12,379 nucleotides of DNA from an uncultured Eubacteriales bacterium (lineage in GTDB: Bacteria > Bacillota > Clostridia > Oscillospirales > CAG-272). The stretch spans positions 1 to 12,379 of the forward strand of contig CAKSLR010000038.1 of assembly GCA_934467435.1 (NCBI GenBank), read 5' to 3'. A program made the position numbers and the translations under genes. Below are positions 1 to 5,815 of this stretch, piece by piece (position 1 is the first letter of the stretch; the number at the start of each line of letters is the position of its first letter). Under the pieces are notes generated by a model. It ran no database searches. It saw nothing but the letters and a program-made list of their open reading frames with translations, and had not been told where the DNA came from.

Positions 1-1
1 G

Positions 2-298
2 GCGGCAAGAGAGGGCGGCATGCCTACCCTGCTACCGCCGTGGGTTCTGCCGCTTTCCCTGCACGATGAGGGAAACGAAGTATGGATTCTGCAACATATG
101 CTGCTTGCCCTGTGTGAAGAAATGCCCGGCGCACGTGCCCCCGTACCGAACGGGCGGTACGACCACGCCACCCGCAACGCCGTGCGAACCTTTCAGGAAG
201 GGCGGAGCCTCCCGCCCTCCGGCATTGTGGATGAAGAGACCTGGGAGGCGATGGTGCTGGACTACGGGCAGCGAAAACCGACCCCCTGCCGGGATTGA
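2..298 (+). CDS. Peptidoglycan-binding domain protein, 3' end (5' end probably outside the window)
   Basis: The visible part is a single peptidoglycan-binding (PG_binding_1-like) domain, which usually anchors a cell-wall hydrolase or spore/envelope protein to murein. The pattern is seen directly: a D-E-G-N-E-V segment, then LQHMLLAL, then GRYDHATRNAVRTFQ and finally GIVDEETWEAM, the typical 'G-x-V-x-x-LQ ... G-x-Y/F-D-x-x-T-x-x-A-V-x-x-FQ ... G-x-V-D-x-x-T-W' order. An ATG at position 20 would give a 92-residue protein behind a weak GAGAGG site, but the frame stays open to the window edge, so a longer protein with an upstream catalytic or second binding domain is equally possible. The TGA at 296-298 lies 21 nt before the clpC start on the same strand, so the two genes are probably co-transcribed. 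No catalytic domain is visible, so no enzyme activity is assigned. Confidence 0.75.
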   Translation, partial: AAREGGMPTLLPPWVLPLSLHDEGNEVWILQHMLLALCEEMPGARAPVPNGRYDHATRNAVRTFQEGRSLPPSGIVDEETWEAMVLDYGQRKPTPCRD

Positions 299-307
299 GT
301 GCCGAAG

Positions 308-313
308 AAGGAG
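308..313 (+). promoter_or_regulatory. Ribosome binding site fixing the clpC start
   Basis: AAGGAG lies six bases before the ATG at 320. This selects that ATG over the in-frame GTG at 299, which directly follows the upstream stop codon and has no comparable site before it. The protein also begins in the usual ClpC way (M-x-R-F-T) from 320. Confidence 0.8.
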
Positions 314-319
314 AACAAA

Positions 320-2743
320 ATGAAAAGATTTACAAAAAAAGCGGAAGCCATTCTCAGCGCGGCGCTGCGGGGTGCCGAGACGCTCGGGCACACCTATGTG
401 GGAACGGAGCACCTTCTGCTCGCCACTTTACAGGAGGAGGACTGTGCTGCTGCCGCGCTGCTGCGCAGCCACGGGGTAACCGCCGAGCGGCTGGAAAGCG
501 CCATCCGGGAAACGGCGGGCAGCGGTTCGCCCTCCGTTCTTTCCCCCTCCGACATGACCCCGCGACTGCGGGAAGTCATCGAACGTTCCTCTGCCTGCGT
601 CATGCGCAGCGGCGCCGCCTATATCGGCAGCGAGCACCTGCTTTACGCCCTGACGGAACTTTCCGGCTCTGCGGGGTGCCGCCTGCTGCTTTCCCTCGGC
701 GTCAGCCTGACCGAATTGCGCAGCGACCTTTCCTCGCTCTTTTCGGTGGGCAAAAAAGACCCGCCCCCTGCCGACCGTAAAAAAGGCGCCCTTGCCGGCG
801 TGCCGACCCTTGCCCAGTACGGGCATGATCTGGTCGCCGCCGCGCGGGAGGGGCGCATCGATCCCATCATCGGGCGGGAAGAAGAGAGCGCGCGGCTGCT
901 ACAGATTCTCTCCCGCCGCAAGAAAAACAACCCCTGCCTGCTCGGAGAGCCGGGGGTGGGCAAAACCGCCGTGGTAGAGGGGCTGGCGCTCCGTCTGGCG
1001 GAGGGAAATGTTCCATCCCCGCTGCGGGACAAAGTGATTGTTTCACTGGACATCGGCTCGATGATCGCCGGGGCAAAATACCGCGGCGAATTTGAGGAAC
1101 GCCTGAAAAACGTCATGGCGGAGGCGGTGGCGCACCCGGAACTGATTCTGTTTATTGACGAATTGCACACCATTGTGGGTGCCGGTGCGGCGGAGGGTGC
1201 CGTGGATGCCGCCAACATTATGAAACCCGCGCTCTCCCACGGGGAAATCCGTGTGATCGGCGCCACCACCATTGCCGAATACCGCCGCCACATTGAAAAA
1301 GACGCGGCGCTGGAACGCCGCTTTCAGCCGCTTGTAATCGAAGAGCCGACCGAAGAGCAGACCTTTGCCATTCTGTGCGGATTGCGTCCGCGCTACGAGG
1401 AGCACCACGGACTGCGCATTTCCGATGAGGCGCTCCGCGCCGCCATCACGCTCTCCCGCCGTTATCTGCCCGACCGTTTTCTGCCGGACAAGGCAATTGA
1501 CCTTCTCGATGAGTCGGCGGCGCGGTTGCGTATGGAGGCAGAAACCATGCCGGCAGAACTCGGGGATCTCTACCGAGCCCTTCACCGGGCAAGTGAAGCC
1601 AAGGAAACCTGTATCCGGCAGCAGGACTTTGAGGAGGCGGCGCGGCGGCGGGATGAAGAAAAAAACTGCCGTGCCGCCTACGAAGAGCGGCGCGCGGCAT
1701 GGCAGGCGACAACCAAATCCCCCTGTGTGACGCCGATGGAAATTGCCCGCACCCTGACCCTGTGGACAGGGATTCCCGCCGAGGAAATTCATGAAGAAGA
1801 GGGGGCACGGCTGGCACGGCTGGAAGACGAGTTGCGCCGCCGCGTAGTGGGGCAGCCGGAGGCAATCCGCCGTCTTGCCGCCACCATCCGCCGCAGCCGG
1901 CTGGGGTTGCGTGACCCGCACCGCCCGATCGGTTCTTTTCTCTTTATCGGGCCGACGGGGGTGGGCAAAACCGCCCTTTGCCGTGCACTCTCCGATATTT
2001 TGTTTCCCGAGCGACAGGCGCTTTTGCGCTTTGATATGTCGGAATATATGGAAAAGCACGCCGCCGCCAAACTCATCGGCGCCCCGCCGGGATATGTGGG
2101 CTACGAAGAGAGCGGTACGCTGACCGAGGCGATCCGCCGTCACCCCTACTCGGTGCTTTTGTTCGACGAGATTGAAAAAGCGCACCCCGATGTGCTGAAC
2201 CTGCTGCTTCAGGTGTTGGAGGACGGCAGGCTGACCGACTCGCAGGGGCGGCTTGCCGATTTTTCCAATGCCGTAATCGTCATGACCTCCAATGCCGGGG
2301 CGGGCGAGATGCGCCGCCTCGGTTTCGGCGGTGACAGCGGGGAGGACAACGCCCGGGCGCGGGAGCGTCTGAAAGGGACCTTCCGCCCCGAATTTCTTAA
2401 CCGCATTGACGACATCATTCTCTTTCACCCCCTGGACCGCGAGGCATGCACCACGATTGTACGGCTGCTGCTGGAAGAGAGCCGCACCCGCGCCGCGCGG
2501 GCGGGAATCGCCCTTTCCTATGACGATGCGGCGGTAGAATATCTTGCGCAGGCAGGGTATGACCGCGCCTTCGGCGCCCGTCCGCTACGGCGCACGGTCA
2601 CGCGGGAGGTGGAAGATCCCCTCTCCGACCTTTTGCTGCGCGGCGAGGCAGCGCGGGGAGACGCCGTGCGCCTGACGGTGCGGGACGGGAATCCGGTTCT
2701 TGAAAAAATACTGACAGAAAACCCACCCGATTTGCAAGTTTGA
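320..2743 (+). CDS. clpC: ClpC-type AAA+ unfoldase, ATPase subunit of the ClpCP protease
   Basis: Hexameric cytoplasmic ATPase that unfolds damaged or tagged proteins and feeds them to ClpP. The 807-residue product matches ClpC in size. Domains in order: two Clp_N repeats (about 1-140) with GTEH at 28-31 and GSEH at 103-106; AAA-1 with Walker A GEPGVGKT (209-216), Walker B ILFIDE (276-281) and arginine fingers R333/R334; a UVR-like middle segment around 433-450 (QQDFEEAARRRDEE); AAA-2 with Walker A GPTGVGKT (544-551), Walker B VLLFDE (612-617), sensor-1 TSN (656-658) and sensor-2 GARPLRR (752-758). LGF at 667-669 occupies the site of the ClpP-docking loop, so it should be a protease partner rather than a ClpB disaggregase. 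The glutamates of the two GTEH/GSEH motifs match those that bind phosphoarginine in Bacillus subtilis ClpC. No zinc finger (against ClpE). The ctsR-mcsA-mcsB genes that often accompany clpC are not upstream; a peptidoglycan-binding gene is. Both ATPase sites look intact. Confidence 0.95.
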   Translation: MKRFTKKAEAILSAALRGAETLGHTYVGTEHLLLATLQEEDCAAAALLRSHGVTAERLESAIRETAGSGSPSVLSPSDMTPRLREVIERSSACVMRSGAAYIGSEHLLYALTELSGSAGCRLLLSLGVSLTELRSDLSSLFSVGKKDPPPADRKKGALAGVPTLAQYGHDLVAAAREGRIDPIIGREEESARLLQILSRRKKNNPCLLGEPGVGKTAVVEGLALRLAEGNVPSPLRDKVIVSLDIGSMIAGAKYRGEFEERLKNVMAEAVAHPELILFIDELHTIVGAGAAEGAVDAANIMKPALSHGEIRVIGATTIAEYRRHIEKDAALERRFQPLVIEEPTEEQTFAILCGLRPRYEEHHGLRISDEALRAAITLSRRYLPDRFLPDKAIDLLDESAARLRMEAETMPAELGDLYRALHRASEAKETCIRQQDFEEAARRRDEEKNCRAAYEERRAAWQATTKSPCVTPMEIARTLTLWTGIPAEEIHEEEGARLARLEDELRRRVVGQPEAIRRLAATIRRSRLGLRDPHRPIGSFLFIGPTGVGKTALCRALSDILFPERQALLRFDMSEYMEKHAAAKLIGAPPGYVGYEESGTLTEAIRRHPYSVLLFDEIEKAHPDVLNLLLQVLEDGRLTDSQGRLADFSNAVIVMTSNAGAGEMRRLGFGGDSGEDNARARERLKGTFRPEFLNRIDDIILFHPLDREACTTIVRLLLEESRTRAARAGIALSYDDAAVEYLAQAGYDRAFGARPLRRTVTREVEDPLSDLLLRGEAARGDAVRLTVRDGNPVLEKILTENPPDLQV

Positions 2744-2777
2744 TTTGTAAATCATGCAAACTGTAAGCATTTTTTTT
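2731..2777 (+). terminator. Possible weak terminator after clpC
   Basis: TTTGCA (2731-2736) can pair with TGCAAA (2755-2760), and inside it TGATTT (2741-2746) with AAATCA (2749-2754), leaving a four-base bulge on the left side. A run of eight T (2770-2777) follows after nine bases. The stem is AT-rich and the T-run is set back, so this is a weak candidate; the same AT-rich stretch may instead act as an upstream element for the gdhA promoter. Confidence 0.3.
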
Positions 2778-2807
2778 GGAAAACAACAATTTTTCGCATA
2801 TTGCCTA

Positions 2808-2836
2808 TTGACAAACGGCATTTTGGCGTGTATAAT
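2808..2836 (+). promoter_or_regulatory. Consensus sigma-A promoter for gdhA
   Basis: TTGACA (2808-2813) and TATAAT (2831-2836) both match the consensus at all six bases and are separated by exactly 17 nt. The 40 bases upstream are AT-rich and could serve as an UP element. The predicted transcription start is about 2843, leaving a leader of roughly 30 nt before gdhA. This implies strong basal expression of gdhA independent of clpC. Confidence 0.9.
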
Positions 2837-2856
2837 GTTGCTATCATCAAACAGGC

Positions 2857-2864
2857 TAAGGAGG
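2857..2864 (+). promoter_or_regulatory. Strong ribosome binding site of gdhA, start ambiguous
   Basis: TAAGGAGG is complementary to the 16S 3' end. It lies 4 nt before an in-frame GTG (2869) and 10 nt before an in-frame ATG (2875). The ATG is preferred by codon and spacing, but the GTG (two extra residues, M-T) cannot be excluded. Confidence 0.8.
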
Positions 2865-2874
2865 CAGTGTGACC

Positions 2875-4221
2875 ATGGCGATCCGAAACGCGCACCTGCG
2901 CGAGGTATATGAAACCACAGAAAAAAGAAACGCCGGCGAAAAAGAATTTTTGCAGGCGGTATATGAGGTGCTGGAATCTCTTGACGCGGTGGCGGAACGC
3001 CGCCCCGATCTGATCGATGCGGGCGTGTTTCTCCGTTTGGTGGAGCCGGAACGGATGATTCAGTTCCGGGTCGCATGGGTGGATGACGCAGGCAAAGTGC
3101 AGGTCAACCGCGGCTACCGGGTACAGTTCAATTCCGCTATCGGACCGTACAAGGGCGGGTTGCGCCTGCATCCGTCGGTCAATGCATCGGTCATTAAGTT
3201 CCTCGGGTTTGAACAGACTTTCAAAAACTCGCTCACCGGTCTGCCGATGGGCGGCGGCAAAGGCGGCTCCGACTTTGACCCCAAGGGAAAATCGGACGGA
3301 GAAATCATGCGGTTCTGCCAGTCCTTCATGACCGAACTTTACCGCCACATCGGCGCAGATACCGACGTACCCGCCGGCGATATCGGCGTCGGAAGCCGGG
3401 AGATCGGCTATCTCTTCGGACAGTATAAGCGCCTGCGCAACGAATTTGTCGGAACGCTGACCGGCAAGGCGATTGCCTCGGGGGGGTCGCTCGGACGGAC
3501 GGAGGCAACCGGCTACGGGCTTTGTTACTTTGCAAAAGAAATGCTCGCTGCGGCGGGAAAAGATTTTGCGGGCAAGCGCGTGGTCATCTCCGGCTCGGGC
3601 AACGTGGCGCTTTACGCCAACCAGAAAGCAACCTCGCTCGGCGCGCGTGTGGTCGCAATGTCCGATTCGAACGGCTATGTGTACGACGAGCGCGGCATTG
3701 ACTTTGCCGTGATGCGCCAGATCAAAGAGGTCGAGCGCGGACGGGTGAAGGACTATGCCGCACGGGTGCCGGGCGCCGTTTATACCGAAGGGTGCCGCGG
3801 CATCTGGCAGGTGCCCTGCGAGATCGCCATGCCCTGCGCCACCCAGAACGAACTGGACGAAGCAGGCGCGGCGGCACTGGTGAAAAACGGCTGCTTTGCC
3901 GTAGCGGAAGGCGCCAACATGCCCTCCACCCCCGAGGCGATTGCGCTTCTGCAGAAGAGCGGCGTTCTCTTTGCCCCCGCCAAGGCGGCAAATGCAGGCG
4001 GCGTTGCCACGTCGGGGCTGGAGATGTGCCAGAACTCTATGCGCCTTTCCTGGACCTTTGCGGAGGTGGATGAAAAACTGCACGGTATTATGGTGGCAAT
4101 TTACCGGAACGCCGCCGCTGCCGCCAAGGAATACGGCTGTGAAGGCAACCTGGTGGCAGGCGCCAACATTGCCGGGTTCTTGAAAGTGGCAGAAGCCATG
4201 AAATGGCAGGGCGTTTGCTGA
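2875..4221 (+). CDS. gdhA: Glutamate dehydrogenase, NADP-type, hexameric
   Basis: Catalyses reductive amination of 2-oxoglutarate with ammonium to L-glutamate in the cytoplasm (reversible). The 448 residues match the 445-450 residue hexameric class. The N-terminal substrate domain carries PYKGGLR (K93), TFKNSL (K117), PMGGGKGG (K129) and the catalytic aspartate in PAGDIG (D169), corresponding to K89, K113, K125 and D165 of the Clostridium symbiosum enzyme. The Rossmann domain has GSGNVA (240-245) followed after the second strand by MSDSNG (262-267). Serines in these two motifs (S241, S265) stand where the NAD-specific C. symbiosum enzyme has Phe238 and Pro262; the E. coli-like GSGNVA/SDS pattern points to NADP(H), hence assimilation (EC 1.4.1.4). 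It stands alone behind a consensus promoter and ends at a strong bidirectional terminator. Cofactor choice is inferred from motif alignment by eye. Confidence 0.95.
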   Translation: MAIRNAHLREVYETTEKRNAGEKEFLQAVYEVLESLDAVAERRPDLIDAGVFLRLVEPERMIQFRVAWVDDAGKVQVNRGYRVQFNSAIGPYKGGLRLHPSVNASVIKFLGFEQTFKNSLTGLPMGGGKGGSDFDPKGKSDGEIMRFCQSFMTELYRHIGADTDVPAGDIGVGSREIGYLFGQYKRLRNEFVGTLTGKAIASGGSLGRTEATGYGLCYFAKEMLAAAGKDFAGKRVVISGSGNVALYANQKATSLGARVVAMSDSNGYVYDERGIDFAVMRQIKEVERGRVKDYAARVPGAVYTEGCRGIWQVPCEIAMPCATQNELDEAGAAALVKNGCFAVAEGANMPSTPEAIALLQKSGVLFAPAKAANAGGVATSGLEMCQNSMRLSWTFAEVDEKLHGIMVAIYRNAAAAAKEYGCEGNLVAGANIAGFLKVAEAMKWQGVC

Positions 4222-4229
4222 GAGCCGAC

Positions 4230-4277
4230 AAAAACCATCCGGGGGACGCGGATTTCCGCGTCCCCCGGATGGTTTTT
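4230..4277. terminator. Bidirectional intrinsic terminator between convergent genes
   Basis: A 22-bp perfect stem (4230-4251 with 4256-4277) closes a four-base loop ATTT (4252-4255). The core is CATCCGGGGGACGCG and its complement, and the outer five pairs are A-T, giving a U5 tail on either strand. It begins 8 nt after the gdhA stop. Its right edge touches the stop codon (4277-4279) of the minus-strand hydrolase gene, so one element serves both converging transcripts. Confidence 0.93.
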
Positions 4278-4978
4278 CAAAGCAGGTGAAGAAAATGAAG
4301 GAACAGGCGCTGCATATCGGGTCCCTCCCGCGTCATGCGGTCATCGCCCGTCATGCGTTCGGGGTGCCACTGCACACCGAGAATCGGCAGGGTTTCGTGT
4401 ACAAACGCCTCCACAATCTTTCCGTCCTCCGCATAGGCGGCGGGGCGCAGTGAGGGGGCAAGTTTTCGGATTGCCTGATGGTGAAAACTGTTGACCGTAA
4501 AGCGCGCGCCGAACAGATCATAGGCAAAGGTGTCCGCACACGACGTAACCTCATGCAATATGCCGAAATTGTGGGAAACGCCCAACTGGGCGGAAATATC
4601 CTGATACAGGGTCCCGCCCAGCGCCACGTTGATCATCTGTGCGCCGCGGCAGATTCCGAAAATCGGCTTCCCCGCCCGGACAAAAGCCCTGATATACGCT
4701 TCTTCCATCCGATCCCGCCAGGGGTCGGTCGCACCGCACTGCGGCAGCCGCTCTTCCCCATACAGGGCGGGGTCCACATCCACGCCGCCGGTCACAAAGA
4801 GGGCGTCTGCCATCTCCGTCAGATCTGCAACCGTCCGGGCGGCACAATCGGTCAGCCCGAGCACCGTTGCCCCTTCCCGGCAGAATGCCCCTGCGTAGTT
4901 TTCATACGTGACAAGGCGGGTCAGCCCGTTCTGGGCGGTGTCGGTTCCCCCGGCAAGCAAAATGATCGGTTGGCGCAT
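4277..4978 (-). CDS. Class I glutamine amidotransferase-like hydrolase (peptidase C26, PuuD-like)
   Basis: Probable cytoplasmic hydrolase of gamma-glutamyl bonds, related to gamma-glutamyl-GABA hydrolase PuuD. The 233 residues fit the family. The catalytic triad is visible: Cys110 in the nucleophile elbow GICRGAQ (108-114), and His205/Glu207 in QWHPE (203-207). Other family marks are TGGVDVDP (63-70), GGTLYQDI (121-128) and NSFHHQA (163-169). No synthetase domain is attached, as expected for C26 rather than for a biosynthetic amidotransferase subunit. It starts 12 nt after the stop of the upstream membrane-protein gene, and its AAGGGGGGAAG binding site fills that gap, so translation is probably coupled. 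Other putrescine genes (puuA, puuB, puuC) are absent, so the true substrate (gamma-Glu-GABA, other gamma-glutamyl amines or peptides) is open. Confidence 0.88.
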   Translation of the reverse strand: MRQPIILLAGGTDTAQNGLTRLVTYENYAGAFCREGATVLGLTDCAARTVADLTEMADALFVTGGVDVDPALYGEERLPQCGATDPWRDRMEEAYIRAFVRAGKPIFGICRGAQMINVALGGTLYQDISAQLGVSHNFGILHEVTSCADTFAYDLFGARFTVNSFHHQAIRKLAPSLRPAAYAEDGKIVEAFVHETLPILGVQWHPERMTGDDRMTREGPDMQRLFLHFLHLL

Positions 4979-4990
4979 GGTCTTCCCCCC

Positions 4991-5758
4991 TTATTTATGG
5001 TCGGCGGAAGTGGTTTGATTCTTCACCGTCCCTTTTTCTTTTTTCACCCGCCCGACAAGCCGGTGCAATGGGCGAAAATGCTCCAGCTCCTCATCCAGCC
5101 CGTTGCGGCTGCGGAAAGAAAAGACAAAACTGCGCTTCTGGCGCTGTTCTTCCGCCCGGTTGTGAATGGCAAGTTTGAAGTTCTCATACCGCACCACCAG
5201 GCGCTGTTCCTTTGCCCAGGCACGGATTTTGGAAACCACGCGGAACGAATAGATATTATCCAGCACAAACACGCCGAAATACATGCCCACCCAATAGGCA
5301 TAAAACGGGTGCGCGGCAAAGATCTCCACAACCCGCACCATGGAGGGATGCACAAAAAAGTAATAGACCGCGCCGATCACCCCCCAAAAGAAGGTGAAAA
5401 GCGGGCAGATGATGCCCCCGATGTTCCCCCACCGGGTGCTGTAATCCCAAAGCTGCACTTTCATGGCTTTGATAAAGATCAACCCGGTCAGGTACTCGAT
5501 CAGCGTCATGGTGACGGTAATCAGAATCACCACGGCAACCTTCTGCCAGACGGGGGACGGAATCCACACCGAAACATCCAGGCTGCAAATCCCGTACAAA
5601 AGCAAAAGCCCCGTGCCGTACAGCGGGAGACACGGACCGGCAAGAAAGCCCGGGTTAATCCATTTTTTGTGCGCTAGGCGGCGATAAACCAACTCCAGCA
5701 CCCACCCAAGCGAGCCGCCGATGATAAAAATCAGCGTCATGATACTGAAAACACGCAT
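4991..5758 (-). CDS. CmpB-family putative transporter membrane protein (PF06541-like)
   Basis: A 255-residue integral membrane protein of unknown function resembling the 'ABC_trans_CmpB' family common in Firmicutes. Hydrophobic segments fall at about 3-24, 45-60, 70-96, 112-135 and 150-172, followed by a basic, probably cytoplasmic tail (173-255) rich in Arg, Lys and Glu. Family-like motifs seen: GWVLELVYRR (18-27), NPGFLAGPCLPLYGTG (35-50), EYLTG (88-92), LWDYS (103-107) and NIGGIICPLFTFFWG (112-126). No ATP-binding domain is present. It lies between the ABC ATPase-permease fusion upstream (58-nt gap containing a hairpin) and the C26 hydrolase downstream (12-nt gap), all on the minus strand. 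The start at 5758 follows AGGA at a spacing of about six bases. The family name implies transport, but I know of no firm substrate; treat as uncharacterised. Confidence 0.8.
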   Translation of the reverse strand: MRVFSIMTLIFIIGGSLGWVLELVYRRLAHKKWINPGFLAGPCLPLYGTGLLLLYGICSLDVSVWIPSPVWQKVAVVILITVTMTLIEYLTGLIFIKAMKVQLWDYSTRWGNIGGIICPLFTFFWGVIGAVYYFFVHPSMVRVVEIFAAHPFYAYWVGMYFGVFVLDNIYSFRVVSKIRAWAKEQRLVVRYENFKLAIHNRAEEQRQKRSFVFSFRSRNGLDEELEHFRPLHRLVGRVKKEKGTVKNQTTSADHK

Positions 5759-5777
5759 AAAACATCCTGCTTTCTTT

Positions 5778-5801
5778 CCCGCGCGGGGGAACCCGCGCGG
5801 G
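5778..5801 (+). terminator. GC hairpin with plus-strand T-tract, facing against the flanking genes
   Basis: CCCGCGCGGG occurs twice (5778-5787 and 5792-5801) around a GGAA spacer. The copies pair as a 10-bp perfect stem; each copy is also self-complementary. TTTTGTTTTTT (5802-5812) follows on the plus strand, so it reads as an intrinsic terminator for plus-strand RNA only. Both adjacent genes are on the minus strand, where the hairpin is preceded by an A-tract and followed by GAAAGAAAG, so minus-strand transcripts should read through. The stem sits just upstream of the ribosome binding site of the CmpB-like gene. Confidence 0.6.
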
Positions 5802-5815
5802 TTTTGTTTTTTCGG

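Noticed and set aside
299..319. GTG start adding seven residues to ClpC
   Set aside because: It directly follows the upstream stop and has no binding site, while AAGGAG is ideally placed for the ATG at 320.
1043..2428. A 461-codon open frame antisense to clpC
   Set aside because: It is the mirror of a GC-rich gene with all ClpC motifs intact on the plus strand; its translation is rich in His, Gly, Pro and Arg with no recognisable domain and no ribosome binding site.
2752..4083. A 443-codon open frame antisense to gdhA
   Set aside because: Long antisense frames opposite glutamate dehydrogenase are a known codon-bias artefact. The composition is unlike a protein family and the coding strand is certain.
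4478..5677. A 399-codon plus-strand frame running across the hydrolase and CmpB-like genes
   Set aside because: It spans the junction of two well-supported minus-strand genes, has no recognisable motif and no promoter or binding site.
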